Positions 43,557-53,285 of a stretch of 64,000 nucleotides of DNA are shown piece by piece. This DNA comes from Streptomyces sp. MRC013 (GTDB lineage: Bacteria; Actinomycetota; Actinomycetes; Streptomycetales; Streptomycetaceae): the NCBI RefSeq assembly GCF_023614235.1, contig NZ_CP094264.1:3286001-3350000 (forward strand), read 5' to 3'. A program made the position numbers and the translations under genes. The number at the start of each line of letters is the position of its first letter. Position 1 is the stretch's first letter. The notes below the pieces were generated by a model. It made no database searches. It was not told where the DNA came from and saw nothing but the letters and a program-made list of their open reading frames with translations.

Positions 43557-43981
43557 GAGGGGGACTCCTGTCACACACGGGTTCGTCGAGGACCGTCCCA
43601 TCGTCCGTGTCCCGCCCCCGCCGGGCGTCCGCCCGCGTGCCCGTTCCCGGGGCCGCCTGAAGTCTGACGGCCCGGCGAGCCACTCCTTCTGAGGTATGAC
43701 GTCACCCCCGAGTGCCTCCCCTGAGCGGGGTACGGGGCGGTGCGGGTCCCGCCGACGGGGACCCGGCGTGGACGCGGCGTGGACGGACGGCGACTTTCCG
43801 TCATTCCGCCGGAACGGCAGGTACGGCCGTGAACCCCGCACCGCTGCTGCGCAACGCCCTCACCGTGTGCTGACGGCCCCTCAGACTCCAATAAAATAAG
43901 ACAACATCGGGCCACTGCCTCGTCGTTCGAAGGGCACGCACGGATAGGCTCACGTGCTGACGCGGAGGAGTCGCGCGTCAT
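43557..43981. other. Divergent intergenic region between the ABC operon and bldA
   Basis: Holds the TGACGTCA palindrome (43697-43704), an AT-rich AATAAAATAAGACAA stretch near 43890, and a TAGGCT box (43945-43950) about 31 nt before the bldA tRNA, likely its -10 element. Confidence 0.5.
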
Positions 43982-44068
43982 GCCCGGATGGTGGAACGCA
44001 GACACGGCGAGCTTAAACCTCGCTGGCCTACGACGGCCGTGCGGGTTCGAGTCCCGCTCCGGGCACCA
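43982..44068 (+). tRNA. bldA: tRNA-Leu (anticodon UAA), the bldA tRNA
   Basis: A class II tRNA of 87 nt with encoded CCA. Acceptor GCCCGGA/TCCGGGC, anticodon stem GCGAG/CTCGC around CTTAAAC (anticodon TAA), a long variable arm (TGGCC..GGCCGTG), and T-arm GGGTTCGAGTCCC. It decodes the rare UUA codon. In Streptomyces this tRNA is the developmental regulator bldA, required to translate TTA-containing genes for aerial growth and antibiotics. The sequence agrees with S. coelicolor bldA as I remember it, apart from variable-arm changes. Confidence 0.95.
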
Positions 44069-44432
44069 GGTGGGTACGGGCCTCCGGCCCAGGGGGAACA
44101 ACGCGGGGTTCCGTGCCCTCGGTGCGGCGTGGGAACACGCCGGGAACACCGGGGGCTGTGCTGTGCCCGCGGCGAGCGCGCACCCGCGCGAGAAGCGCGG
44201 GGACGAGTCCGGCGGGACCTCCGGCCACCGGCGGAGCGGCGTCCGGGCCGTGCCCGCGGCGGGGCGGCCCGAGTGCCCCGCAGGCGGCCGCTCGGCGGGC
44301 GTCTGCGCACGCGCCGGCGACGGGACCGGCGGGCGGGAACCGCCGGCCCGGGCGCGGGGCCGGAGTGCCGGACCGCGGTGCCGCCGACGCGGCCGGGGCG
44401 CGACGGAAGCGTGCGGGACCCGGCGACCGGGC
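44069..44432. other. Intergenic region downstream of bldA
   Basis: No gene or clear hairpin recognised. In many species this is where an antisense or processing signal of bldA could lie, but I see none. Confidence 0.4.
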
Positions 44433-44951
44433 TCACGGGAAGTACAGGGCGGCCTTCTCCAGTACGTGGCCCGTGAACATGCCGCCCCAGGCGACCCCGC
44501 CCCGGTAGATCGAGGTCCGTACGGCACCCGGAGCGGTCTCGACCGTGAGGGGACGGGCGACCAGCGACATGTCGAGGATCCGGGCGTCCGAGGCGGCCCA
44601 GCGGGCCGCCTCGGGCCGGACGCGTGCGCTCACCAGGGCGGGGAGCACCAGTGCCGCGTTGCGGGCGCCGGGTACGCCGCCGCGCAGGCTCTTGGCGTAG
44701 TGCGTGGCCCACGCGGTGAACTCCCCCAGGACGGCCACGTCGACCTCGGGGACGGCACTCGCGAAGACGAACAGTTCGGCCTTCGTCCCGAACCAGCGGA
44801 CCCTGCGGTCGGCGCGGTGGCCGGCCACCACCCGGCGGTCGTTCCAGCGCGGGGAGGTCACCGCGCAGCCGTCGTCCGTCAGCCGTGCGTGGAGTGCCGT
44901 GAGGTACGTGTCCGCCGCGTCGGCGGCCGGTTCGGTCGGGTGCGGGCTCAT
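44433..44951 (-). CDS. Hypothetical protein, 172 aa
   Basis: ATG 44951 is 7 nt after GGAGG. The sequence MSPHPTEPAADAADTYLTAL continues with SPRWNDRRVVAGHRADRRVR, WFGTKAELFVFASAVPEVDV and MSLVARPLTVETAPGAVRTS, a soluble alpha/beta pattern without signal peptide or helices. It is an actinobacterial conserved type I cannot name. It stands alone, convergent with bldA. Confidence 0.65.
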   Translation of the reverse strand: MSPHPTEPAADAADTYLTALHARLTDDGCAVTSPRWNDRRVVAGHRADRRVRWFGTKAELFVFASAVPEVDVAVLGEFTAWATHYAKSLRGGVPGARNAALVLPALVSARVRPEAARWAASDARILDMSLVARPLTVETAPGAVRTSIYRGGVAWGGMFTGHVLEKAALYFP

Positions 44952-45600
44952 GCGGGGATCCTCCAACACCCCTGGCGGGCGGGGGAAGAGGGGACGGGGA
45001 CCGGGCTGCCCCACGCGGTCCCGGGGCGGCGGCGGCTCCGACGGCGGGGGCCGTCCCGGAACGGGACGCGGACGCGGGGCCCGCACCCCCGCACGCCCCG
45101 TCCGCCCGGGGCGGAACGCCGTCGGCGGCCGGAGCGGCGGGCGCCCCGCGGGGCCGGGCCCGCGATCGGGCCGTCCCCGGCCCCGGGCTGAACGGGACCG
45201 CCCGGGCGTTCGGCCCCGCCGCGGGGCGGGGGAGCGCTCCGGTCCGTGTTCCGCGGGCACCGGGGGAACGCGGAGGGCCGGCGGACCGCCGGGCTCCAAG
45301 GCGTGCTCCCGACCGCGCTCCCGCGGGAAACACGGAATCCGGCACGCGGGGAGGAGGCGTGCGGTCGCGCGAGGACGCGGGTGTTCTCACCGGGGCCGGG
45401 CGCTGCCGCGGGCCGGAAGCGGTGCCGGTCCGGGCTGGGGCCCCGCTCCGGCGCCGACGGCTCGGGGAGGTTCCGGAGCCACACGGGGTCGCGCGATCGA
45501 GATCCGGGAGCGAAAGATCCTCCCCGAGCACTAGGGTGTTTCCTTTGCTTCCCCATTACTCTGGTTGCAAGGCCGCGCACGGCGGCCATGGAGGAGTGAG
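44952..45600. other. Divergent intergenic region
   Basis: No gene recognised. The AT-richer segment 45525-45565 (TAGGGTGTTTCCTTTGCTTC) is the likely promoter zone of the Bax1-type gene. Confidence 0.5.
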
Positions 45601-46479
45601 ATGAGGAGCAGCAACCCGGTCTTCTCGCGACGGGGGTTCAGCCGCGACAACGGCTACGCGGGCTTCAACGCGCAGCAGCAGGCCGGGGGCCCCGCCGCTG
45701 GAACCAACCCGTACGCGACGAACCCGTACGCGACCGACCCCTACGGGCAGCCTGACGCCCAGCACGGCGCCCCGCCGCAGGCCCCGGCCCGCGCGGGGGC
45801 CATGACCATCGACGACGTGGTGTCCCGCACGGCCATCACGCTCGGCACGGTGTTCGTCACCGCGACGCTCGCCTGGTTCCTGCTGCCGGTCGACCCCGCC
45901 AACCTCGGCAGGTCCTACGGCATCGGCATCGGCGCGGCCCTGGTGGCCTTCGTCCTGGCGATGGTGCAGTCCTTCAAGCGCAAGGCGTCGCCCGCCCTGA
46001 TCCTGGGGTACGCGGCCTTCGAGGGCGTCTTCCTCGGCGTCATCTCCAGCGCCGTCTCGACGTACGTCACGGCGGGCGCCGTCCCGCAGGCGGTGCTCGG
46101 CACGATGGCGGTCTTCGCCGGTGTGCTCATCGCGTACAAGATGCGCTGGATCCGCGTCACCCGCCGCTTCTACGGCTTCGTGATGGCGGCCGCGGTCGGC
46201 TTCGTCCTGCTGATGGCGGTGAACATGCTGTTCTCGCTGTTCGGCGGCGGTGACGGCCTGGGCTTCCGCAGCGGTGGCCTCGGCATCGTGTTCGGCATCA
46301 TCGGCATCGTCCTCGGCGCCTGCTTCCTGGCGCTGGACTTCAAGCAGGTCGAGGACGGCATCGCCTACGGCGCTCCGCGCGAGGAGTCGTGGCTGGCGGC
46401 CTTCGGCCTCACCCTGACCCTGGTCTGGATCTACCTGGAGTTCCTGCGGCTGGTGCAGATCCTCAGCGGCGACGACTGA
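45601..46479 (+). CDS. Bax inhibitor-1/YccA family membrane protein
   Basis: 292 aa. ATG 45601 follows GGAGGAGTGAG. The N-terminal 65 residues are Gln/Pro/Tyr-rich with an NPYAT repeat. Seven helices follow, beginning DDVVSRTAITLGTVFVTATL, with the family motifs PALILGYAAFEGVFLGVIS and RVTRRFYGFVMAAAVGF, and the C-terminal YLEFLRLVQILSGDD. Bacterial homologues behave as pH-sensitive calcium leak channels; in actinobacteria the role is untested. A strong terminator follows. Confidence 0.9.
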   Translation: MRSSNPVFSRRGFSRDNGYAGFNAQQQAGGPAAGTNPYATNPYATDPYGQPDAQHGAPPQAPARAGAMTIDDVVSRTAITLGTVFVTATLAWFLLPVDPANLGRSYGIGIGAALVAFVLAMVQSFKRKASPALILGYAAFEGVFLGVISSAVSTYVTAGAVPQAVLGTMAVFAGVLIAYKMRWIRVTRRFYGFVMAAAVGFVLLMAVNMLFSLFGGGDGLGFRSGGLGIVFGIIGIVLGACFLALDFKQVEDGIAYGAPREESWLAAFGLTLTLVWIYLEFLRLVQILSGDD

Positions 46480-46494
46480 CCCCGCGGTCGGTGG

Positions 46495-46525
46495 AGGGCC
46501 CGCCCGGTTCGTCCGGGCGGGCCCT
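46495..46525 (+). terminator. Terminator after the Bax1-type gene
   Basis: 13-bp GC stem (46495-46507 / 46513-46525) with a TTCGT loop, 16 bp after the stop codon. The remaining bases to 46836 hold no recognisable gene. Confidence 0.75.
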
Positions 46526-46836
46526 TCCGCGTCGTGCGGGGGCGCCGCCCGGGGCGGCCCGGCGGGCCGCGCCCGCGGAACGGACCACGCCGGCGCGGCC
46601 GTCCCCGCCGGGCGCCGGCCCGCCCCCTCCCCGAAGCGGACGGCGGGCGCCCGCCGCGACGGTACGGGGCCGACCGGACGCCACGGGCCGTGCGGCGGGG
46701 CACCGGGCGGCGGGCACCTCCGGAGGAGCCGGGGCACCGCCGCGTCCGCCCGCCGCGCGCGGGCGCTCCCACGCGTCACCGCGCCCGGGCGCCCGCCCGT
46801 TGGCGGCGGCGGATCGACGCCGCATAGGGTCGCGGT

Positions 46837-47181
46837 GTGCACGACACGACGGAACTGGACGAGGCCGTGGGCCGTCTCGCCGACCGGCTGCGGGCCGCCC
46901 CGCAGAGCCGGCTCAGGCAGGGTGCGGCCGCGGAGGGGCTGGCGCTGGCCAGGGAGCTGGCGGCGCGGGCGCAGCGGCTGGAGGGCGCGGCGGAGGTGCG
47001 CGTCATGCCCGACGCCGGGGTGTTCGCGGTGGGGGACCAGCTGGCAGTCGCCGGCGCGGACCTCGCCGAGGCGCTGCGCGCCGCCGCGCGCCGGGACGGG
47101 GCGTCCGCGGCGGCGCTGGCCGGGGAGCTGGCGGAGGCGGTGGAGTCGGTCCGCGCGGCGGCGGCGCGGACGGCCCTGTAG
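46837..47181 (+). CDS. Hypothetical helical protein, 114 aa
   Basis: VHDTTELDEAVGRLADRLRA then ALARELAARAQRLEG, MPDAGVFAVGDQLAVAGADL and AALAGELAEAVESVRAAAAR: an Ala/Leu/Glu/Arg-rich all-helical protein without membrane segments, likely coiled. GTG 46837 is 6 nt after TAGGGT (46825-46830), again a leaderless arrangement. It converges with the next gene 13 bp away. Function unknown. Confidence 0.65.
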   Translation: MHDTTELDEAVGRLADRLRAAPQSRLRQGAAAEGLALARELAARAQRLEGAAEVRVMPDAGVFAVGDQLAVAGADLAEALRAAARRDGASAAALAGELAEAVESVRAAAARTAL

Positions 47182-47194
47182 GGGACGGACGCCC

Positions 47195-48106
47195 CTACAC
47201 GGAGGCGATGACCCGGTCGGCGAGGACGTAGACGTTCTCCGCGTCGCCGCAGGAGAACGTCAGGGCGTACGCGCCGGAGATGCCGGACCCGCCCAGCAGG
47301 AAGGGGGTGGCGCCCCGGCGCAGGGCCTCGGCGAGGCGTTCGGCGGTCTCGCGGTGCCCGGGGGTCATGCACAGCGTGGCGCCGTCCTCGAAGACGTACA
47401 CGTCGAGCGTGCCGAGCGGCCCGGGGCGCACGTCGGTCAGCGCGGTGCGCGCGGCGGCCAGCTCCTCCAGGCGCGCCATGGTCCGTTCGTGGTCGGTGAC
47501 GACCGGCGTGCGGACGGGCACGAAGTCGGGGTGGGAGGGGTGCCGGCGGCGGGCCGCGGCCAGCTCGGGGGAGTCCTCGGGGTGTTCGGGGCAGTCGCCC
47601 GCCCCGGCGGGCTCGGAGAACTCCCCGCCCGGCAGGCCGGGGAAGTCGGGAAGCCGCGCGCCGGTGAGGTCGCCGTCCGCGTCGTACCCGGTGTCGAGCC
47701 CCAGCGACTCCAGGCCCGCCAGGTCGGACTGGCGCGGCACGAAGTAGGGGCCGTCGTCGCCGACGCCGCCGACCGGACCGGGGGCCCCGTCCAGCAGGGA
47801 GGCGGGGGAGTCGGTGGCGTCCCGGGCCTCCTGGGCGGCCCAGAACGCGCGGGCCTCGGCCAGCTCGCGCTCGCGCTCCTCGGCCAGCGCCTCGGCGACG
47901 GCCGTGCGTATCTCCTCCGCCGTCGTGACCTCCGCGGAGCGGGCGTGCGGAACGGTCGGACGCCGCTCCGCGGCGCCGCGGGCGGCGAGGTCGGCGCGCA
48001 GGGCGGCGATCTGCCGGCGCAGCCCGTGGACGGCGTAGAGGGCAGCGGCGCCCACGGCCGCGGCGGCGGCCGTGGTCAGCAGCAGGGCGAGAGACATGGC
48101 GCTCAC
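47195..48106 (-). CDS. Membrane-anchored hypothetical protein, 303 aa
   Basis: GTG 48106 lies 7 nt after GGGAG. One N-terminal helix (MSLALLLTTAAAAAVGAAAL) anchors it with the bulk in the cytoplasm, preceded by a coiled coil (HGLRRQIAALRADLAARGAA, EEIRTAVAEALAEERERELA). The last 100 residues form a compact domain (HERTMARLEELAAARTALTD, GTLDVYVFEDGATLCMTPGH, YALTFSCGDAENVYVLADRV). I recognise no family; Streptomyces-conserved by appearance. Confidence 0.68.
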   Translation of the reverse strand: MSAMSLALLLTTAAAAAVGAAALYAVHGLRRQIAALRADLAARGAAERRPTVPHARSAEVTTAEEIRTAVAEALAEERERELAEARAFWAAQEARDATDSPASLLDGAPGPVGGVGDDGPYFVPRQSDLAGLESLGLDTGYDADGDLTGARLPDFPGLPGGEFSEPAGAGDCPEHPEDSPELAAARRRHPSHPDFVPVRTPVVTDHERTMARLEELAAARTALTDVRPGPLGTLDVYVFEDGATLCMTPGHRETAERLAEALRRGATPFLLGGSGISGAYALTFSCGDAENVYVLADRVIASV

Positions 48107-48252
48107 TGACTTACTCCCGGTTTCTATCGATCCCCCGCACTTCCTACCTCAGCTTCTCCCGGCTGTGGACCCGGTGTCAGTGCATTACGTCACGAATTGG
48201 ACAGTTTTCTTTCGCGGGCGTTTTGCACTGTCACGACCCTGACCTGCACAAA

Positions 48253-48295
48253 CGAATCTCCCCCGGGAGATAGGTCACATCCTGGGGGAGATTCG
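48253..48295 (-). terminator. Terminator of the thiolase gene
   Basis: Perfect 12-bp arms CGAATCTCCCCC / GGGGGAGATTCG (48253-48264 and 48284-48295), about 50 bp downstream of the thiolase stop. The sequence to 48190 is AT-richer and probably holds the promoter of the 303-aa gene. Confidence 0.7.
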
Positions 48296-48346
48296 GTCAC
48301 GGCCGGGACGCGGCGCGACCGCGGGGGCCGGGCCGGGGAAGCCGGG

Positions 48347-49567
48347 TCAGGAGAGCCGCTCGATCACCATGGCCATGCCCTGACCACCGCCGATGCACAT
48401 GGTCTCCAGACCGAACTGCTTGTCGTGGTACTGGAGGCTGTTGATCAGCGTCGTGGTGATGCGGGCGCCGGTCATGCCGAAGGGATGGCCGACGGCGATG
48501 GCGCCGCCGTTGACGTTCACCTTGTCGAGCGGGATGCCCAGGTCCTTGTAGGAGGGGATCACCTGGGCGGCGAACGCCTCGTTGATCTCGACCAGGTCGA
48601 TGTCGCCGACGGTGAGGCCGGCGTGGGCGAGCGCCCGCCTGCTGGCCTCGACCGGGCCGTACCCCATGATCTCGGGGGAGAGGGCGGAGACGCCGGTGGA
48701 GACGATCCGGGCGAGCGGGGTCAGGCCCAGCTCACGCGCCTTCGCGTCGGACATGACGACGAGGGCGGCGGCGCCGTCGTTGAGCGGGCAGCAGTTGCCC
48801 GCGGTCACGCGCCCGTCGGGGCGGAAGACCGGCTTGAGCGCCTGTACGCCCTCCAGGGTGACGCCCGCGCGGGGGCCGTCGTCCTTGCCGACGACGGTGC
48901 CGTCGGGGAGGGCCACCGGGGTGATCTCGCGCTCCCAGAAGCCGTCCGCGATGGCCTGCTCGGCGAGGTTCTGCGACCGCACGCCGAACTCGTCCATCTC
49001 CCGGCGGCTGACGCCCTTCAGCAGGGCGAGGTTCTCGGCGGTCTGGCCCATCGCGATGTACGCGTCCGGCACCAGGCCGTCCTCGCGCGGGTCGTGCCAC
49101 TCCCGGGCGCCCCTCTCGGCGGTGGCCGCGGTGCGGGCCTGCGCCTCGGCGAAGAACGGGTTGCGGGTGTCGGGGAGGGTGTCGGAGTTGCCCTTCGCGT
49201 ACCGCGAGACGGTCTCGACGCCCGCGGAGACGAACACCTCGCCCTCCCCGGCCTTGATGGCGTGCAGGGCCATGCGCGTGGTCTGCAGGGACGAGGCGCA
49301 GTAGCGGGTCACGGTGCAGCCGGGCAGGTGGTCCATGCCCATCCGCACGGCGACGATGCGGCCCATGTTGAAGCCCTGCTCGCCGCCGGGCAGGCCGCAG
49401 CCGAGCATGAGGTCGTCGATGTCCCGCGGGTCCAGCTCGGGGACCTTGGCGAGGGCGGCCTGGACGATCGTGGCGGTCAGCTCGTCGGCCCGCAGGTCCT
49501 TCAGCGAGCCCTTGTGGGCCCGGCCGATGGGGGAACGGGCGGCTGAGACGATCACGGCTTCGGGCAT
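48347..49567 (-). CDS. Acetyl-CoA C-acyltransferase (thiolase)
   Basis: 406 aa. Degrades or forms beta-ketoacyl-CoA. The nucleophile Cys is in [20 protein letters not shown], the His in [17 protein letters not shown], and the second Cys in [24 protein letters not shown] [10 protein letters not shown]. The N-terminal [18 protein letters not shown] is typical. It is a monocistronic gene between two hypothetical genes; no fatty-acid genes adjoin it, so degradative or biosynthetic direction cannot be told. Confidence 0.93.
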   Translation of the reverse strand: MPEAVIVSAARSPIGRAHKGSLKDLRADELTATIVQAALAKVPELDPRDIDDLMLGCGLPGGEQGFNMGRIVAVRMGMDHLPGCTVTRYCASSLQTTRMALHAIKAGEGEVFVSAGVETVSRYAKGNSDTLPDTRNPFFAEAQARTAATAERGAREWHDPREDGLVPDAYIAMGQTAENLALLKGVSRREMDEFGVRSQNLAEQAIADGFWEREITPVALPDGTVVGKDDGPRAGVTLEGVQALKPVFRPDGRVTAGNCCPLNDGAAALVVMSDAKARELGLTPLARIVSTGVSALSPEIMGYGPVEASRRALAHAGLTVGDIDLVEINEAFAAQVIPSYKDLGIPLDKVNVNGGAIAVGHPFGMTGARITTTLINSLQYHDKQFGLETMCIGGGQGMAMVIERLS

Positions 49568-49772
49568 CACGGCTCCAGGGTGGGCGGGCGGGCGGCTGGA
49601 AGGGAAGTTACCCCTACGTAGAGCCCGGGTCACCGCAGGGGAGGTGTGACCCCCGCCGCACTGCCCGGCGCCAGGTCAGCCGGTCCTCCCGGGCTCCGGA
49701 CCGCCGGCCCCGTCGCGGACCGCGCCGTCCGCGACGGGGCGGGGGCGCGGGGCGGGGGCCCGGGCCGAGGGG

Positions 49773-50771
49773 TCACACCGGGTCGCCCTCGGCGGGACGC
49801 TCCGGGGCAGCGCACTCCGTGAGGCGCCGCCGGCGGCGGTGCCTGAGCAGGGCCCACGGCGCGCGGGCGCCCGCGACCTCCGTACCGGCCTCCTCCGCCG
49901 CCTCCGCCGCCGCCACGGCCACCGGCAGCACCCCCTCCCCCCGGTTCGCCTCCGGCCGCTCCGGGCCGGGCCACACGCCCAGGGCCGCGCACACCGTCGG
50001 CAGGACCGCCATCGCCGCCGTCGCGTACCCCTCCGCCGACGGGTGGTAGTTGTCGGCGCCGAACATCTCCCGCGGGTTCGCCGCGAACTCCGGACCCAGC
50101 AGATCGCCCAGCGACACGGTCCGGCCGCCCCGCTGCACCACCGCGATCGTCTGCGCCGCCGCCAGCTGCCGCGAAAGCCGCCGCGCCAGCCAGCGCAGCG
50201 GCTGGTACACCGGCTCGATGGTGCCCAGGTCGGGGCAGGTGCCGACGACCACCTCGGCGCCCGCGGCGCGCAGCCGCCGCACCGCCCCCGACAGGTGCCG
50301 CACGGACTGCGTGAGCGGCACCCGGTGGGTGACGTCGTTCGCGCCGATCATGATCACGCAGGCGTCCGGGACCCGCTCCGGGTGCGCCAGCAGCAGGGTG
50401 GTCTGCCGCTCCAGGTCGTCGGAGCGGGCGCCGGGCAGCGCGACGTTCCGCAGTTCCACGGGCCGCTCGGCCACCTGGGCGAGCCCGGAGGCGAGCAGCG
50501 CGCCCGGGGTCTGGCCGACGCGCCGCACGCCCTGGCCCGCGGCCGTGGAGTCGCCCAGCATGGCGAGCCGCAGCGGATTCCCGTCGAAGCCGCGCCCGTA
50601 CAGCCCGTCCGCCGTCGGCGGCAGCGGCGCGACGCCACCGCCCAGGGACCGCTTCGCCAGCCGCATCTCGGCCAGCAGCACCCCTGCCGCGGCCACCCCC
50701 AGCAGACCGGCGCCCCCGCCCCCGTACGCCGCGCCCGCGGCGATCCGCCGTGCCACCCTCGCCCTCGACAT
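49773..50771 (-). CDS. SGNH/GDSL-family hydrolase (membrane-anchored)
   Basis: 332 aa. ATG 50771 is placed after AGGAGGTGG; a GTG four codons upstream overlaps that site. A signal anchor (AAGAAYGGGGAGLLGVAAAG) precedes the catalytic blocks: LAMLGDSTAAGQGV (Ser of block I), GARSDDLERQ, VIMIGANDVTHRVP (block III Asn) and DNYHPSAEGYATAAMAVLPT (block V Asp and His). Likely an esterase or acyl hydrolase on the outer face. A basic C-terminal tail follows. Adjacent and divergent to the cystathionine beta-synthase gene, an arrangement I recall as conserved. Confidence 0.9.
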   Translation of the reverse strand: MSRARVARRIAAGAAYGGGGAGLLGVAAAGVLLAEMRLAKRSLGGGVAPLPPTADGLYGRGFDGNPLRLAMLGDSTAAGQGVRRVGQTPGALLASGLAQVAERPVELRNVALPGARSDDLERQTTLLLAHPERVPDACVIMIGANDVTHRVPLTQSVRHLSGAVRRLRAAGAEVVVGTCPDLGTIEPVYQPLRWLARRLSRQLAAAQTIAVVQRGGRTVSLGDLLGPEFAANPREMFGADNYHPSAEGYATAAMAVLPTVCAALGVWPGPERPEANRGEGVLPVAVAAAEAAEEAGTEVAGARAPWALLRHRRRRRLTECAAPERPAEGDPV

Positions 50772-50886
50772 AGGCGTGGCCACCTCCTTCGTACGGTCTG
50801 TGAGCTAACTGCCCGATGACGGTGCCCGGCTACGCATCCGCTCGGCTTACGCTGGCTGGACCATCACGGAGACCCGGAGACTTACG

Positions 50887-52272
50887 GTGCGAATCCACGA
50901 CTCGATGATCAGCCTCGTCGGCAACACCCCGCTGGTGAAGCTCAACAGCGTGACCGCGGGCATCCAGGCCACGGTCCTGGCCAAGGTCGAGTACTTCAAC
51001 CCCGGCGGTTCGGTGAAGGACCGCATCGCCCTGCGCATGATCGAGGCCGCGGAGAGGAGCGGCGAGCTCGTGCCCGGCGGCACCATCGTCGAGCCGACGT
51101 CCGGCAACACCGGCGTGGGACTGGCGATCGTGGCCCAGCGGAAGGGCTACAAGTGCGTCTTCGTCTGCCCGGACAAGGTGTCCACGGACAAGATCAACGT
51201 GCTGCGGGCGTACGGCGCCGAGGTCGTCGTCTGCCCCACGGCGGTCGACCCGGAGCACCCGGACTCGTACTACAACGTCTCCGACCGCCTCGTACGCGAG
51301 ATCCCCGGCGCCTGGAAGCCGGACCAGTACTCGAACCCGAACAACCCGCGCTCGCACTACGAGACGACCGGCCCGGAGCTGTGGGAGCAGACGGACGGGC
51401 GGATCACCCACTTCGTCGCCGGCGTGGGCACGGGCGGCACCGTCTCCGGCACCGGCCGCTACCTCAAGGAGGTCAGCGACGGGAGGGTCAGGGTCGTCGG
51501 CGCCGACCCGGAGGGCTCGGTCTACTCGGGCGGTTCCGGCCGCCCGTACCTGGTGGAGGGCGTCGGCGAGGACTTCTGGCCGTCCGCCTACGACCGGACG
51601 GTGACGGACGAGATCGTCGCCGTCTCCGACAAGGACTCCTTCCAGATGACCCGCCGCCTCGCCAAGGAGGAGGGCCTCCTCGTCGGCGGCTCCTGCGGCA
51701 TGGCCGTCGTCGCGGCGCTGCGCGTCGCCGAGGGGCTCGGCCCGGACGACGTGGTCGTCGTCCTGCTGCCGGACAGCGGCCGCGGTTACCTCTCCAAGAT
51801 CTTCAACGACGAGTGGATGGCGGACTACGGCTTCCTGGAGGACGCCGGCCCGTCCGCGCGCGTCGGGGACGTGCTCCGCCACAAGGAGGGCGACATCCCG
51901 AAGCTGGTGCACATGCACCCGGAGGAGACGGTCGGCGAGGCGATCGAGGTGCTCCGCGAGTACGGCGTGTCGCAGATGCCCATCGTCAAGCCGGGCGCCG
52001 GCCACCCGGACGTGATGGCCGCCGAGGTCGTCGGCTCGGTCGTCGAGCGGGAGCTGCTGGAGGCGCTGTTCACCCAGCGCGCCTCCCTCGGCGACCCGCT
52101 GGAGAAGCACATGAGCGCCCCGCTCCCGCAGGTCGGTTCCGGCGAGCCGGTCGAGGACCTGATGGCCGTGCTGGGCCGGGCGGACGCGGCGATCGTGCTG
52201 GTCGAGGGCAAGCCGACCGGTGTGGTCAGCCGCCAGGACCTGCTGGCGTTCCTGGCCCGCGACGGCAGGTGA
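50887..52272 (+). CDS. cbs: Cystathionine beta-synthase
   Basis: 461 aa from GTG 50887. Condenses serine and homocysteine to cystathionine (PLP enzyme). The PLP lysine is in YFNPGGSVKDRIALRMIE, with EPTSGNTGVGLAIVAQRKGY (substrate loop) and GVGTGGTVSGTGRYLKE (phosphate cup). Residues about 335-455 contain two CBS domains (VHMHPEETVGEAIEVLREYG and MAVLGRADAAIVLVEGKPTG). The linker KIFNDEWMADYGFLE is typical of the family. A TACGCT box at about 50848 may be the -10. Confidence 0.95.
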   Translation: MRIHDSMISLVGNTPLVKLNSVTAGIQATVLAKVEYFNPGGSVKDRIALRMIEAAERSGELVPGGTIVEPTSGNTGVGLAIVAQRKGYKCVFVCPDKVSTDKINVLRAYGAEVVVCPTAVDPEHPDSYYNVSDRLVREIPGAWKPDQYSNPNNPRSHYETTGPELWEQTDGRITHFVAGVGTGGTVSGTGRYLKEVSDGRVRVVGADPEGSVYSGGSGRPYLVEGVGEDFWPSAYDRTVTDEIVAVSDKDSFQMTRRLAKEEGLLVGGSCGMAVVAALRVAEGLGPDDVVVVLLPDSGRGYLSKIFNDEWMADYGFLEDAGPSARVGDVLRHKEGDIPKLVHMHPEETVGEAIEVLREYGVSQMPIVKPGAGHPDVMAAEVVGSVVERELLEALFTQRASLGDPLEKHMSAPLPQVGSGEPVEDLMAVLGRADAAIVLVEGKPTGVVSRQDLLAFLARDGR

Positions 52273-52673
52273 CGGCCGGGCGGAGCGGGTGACGGCCGCG
52301 CGCGTCGGCACACGGTCCACGGCCGGGCGGCCGGGGGTCGCGTGAACGGTACGGGGACGGCGCACGGCGGAAGCATCCGCTCGGCACGCACCCGGCACCG
52401 TGGCGGCCGCCGGCGCCACGGACCTCCGGAGCGGCTCCCGGACCCCCGCCGGCGCCGCGGAGCGGCGACCGCCCCGGCCCGGATCCGGGTCCCCGCACGG
52501 ACCGCTGTCGCCCCACCCCCCGGTGCCCGGGGAGCGGCGGCGTCCGTACGGCCGGGGCCGTGTGGGGAGCGGGTCGGGGCGGGGTCCCGGAGCGCGGTGG
52601 GCGTCCCGGGACCGGACGTACGCCCGGGGTGCGCTCGTCCCGGCGCTCCGCGGACGGCTCCGTCCCGGACGCG
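52273..52673. other. Intergenic region between convergent genes
   Basis: No gene recognised; GC-rich with scattered short hairpins and no clear terminator for the CBS gene. Confidence 0.4.
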
Positions 52674-53285
52674 TCAGTACGTCGCCTCCGCCCAGAAGCC
52701 GAACACCCTCCTGAAACCGGCCCCCACGGCCCCGCGCCGCGTGAGGACCGACCGGTCGACGCCGGCGAACAGGGCCGCGAGGGCGAGGTCCGCGGGCAGC
52801 ACCCGCCCCGCCGCCCGCACGGTCAGCCTCCTGCCGCCCGCGATGCCCGACCGGCGCACGGTGACGAGGACACCGGGGTCCTCGCCGTCGGCGAGCCGCG
52901 TCAGCCGGTACGCGTGCCTGCCGATCGCCGTCAGCCGGTAGTGGTCGCCCAGGTACCGCAGCCGCAGGGAGCGGCCCCGGCGGGTGACGGCCCACCGGTT
53001 CCGGTCCAGGCCGGCGAGCCGGCCGTCGACCCGGCACGTCGCGCGGTTCAGGGTGGGCATGGAGACGAGGTCCGAGAGCAGGCCGCGGGTCTCGAACCTG
53101 GCTGTGGGGAGACGGTCACCGCCGGCCTCGGTCACGATGGCGCCGGAGGCGTGCGGGGGCGCCGGCCAGACCACCCGGACCTCGCCGAACTCCGGGGACC
53201 TGCCCCGCCAGCCGTACTGCGGCCGGCCGCCCGGCTCACGCCGCTTCTCGTACGCGAGCGTGAACGGGGAGACGGTGGTGTGCAT
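52674..53285 (-). CDS. Hypothetical protein, 203 aa
   Basis: ATG 53285 is 5 nt after GAGG. Sequence MHTTVSPFTLAYEKRREPGG, then EVRVVWPAPPHASGAIVTEA, RNRWAVTRRGRSLRLRYLGD and YRLTAIGRHAYRLTRLADGE: a beta-rich, strongly basic protein without signal peptide. The pattern resembles LURP/tubby-like C-terminal barrels (short strands with RxGxxxR), but I cannot confirm that. No neighbouring genes in the same orientation. Confidence 0.6.
   Translation of the reverse strand: MHTTVSPFTLAYEKRREPGGRPQYGWRGRSPEFGEVRVVWPAPPHASGAIVTEAGGDRLPTARFETRGLLSDLVSMPTLNRATCRVDGRLAGLDRNRWAVTRRGRSLRLRYLGDHYRLTAIGRHAYRLTRLADGEDPGVLVTVRRSGIAGGRRLTVRAAGRVLPADLALAALFAGVDRSVLTRRGAVGAGFRRVFGFWAEATY

Noticed and set aside
38259..43667. 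A 1802-aa open frame on the plus strand
   Set aside because: It runs through ndh in the wrong frame and antisense through the ABC operon; Arg/Gly/Pro-rich composition is a high-GC shadow.
43980..45191. Open frame beginning MPGWWNADTASLNLAG
   Set aside because: Its start is the bldA tRNA itself and the rest is antisense to the 172-aa gene.
44952..45600. Open frames in the 650-bp gap before the Bax1-type gene
   Set aside because: Several overlapping frames on both strands with no conserved motif or start signal.
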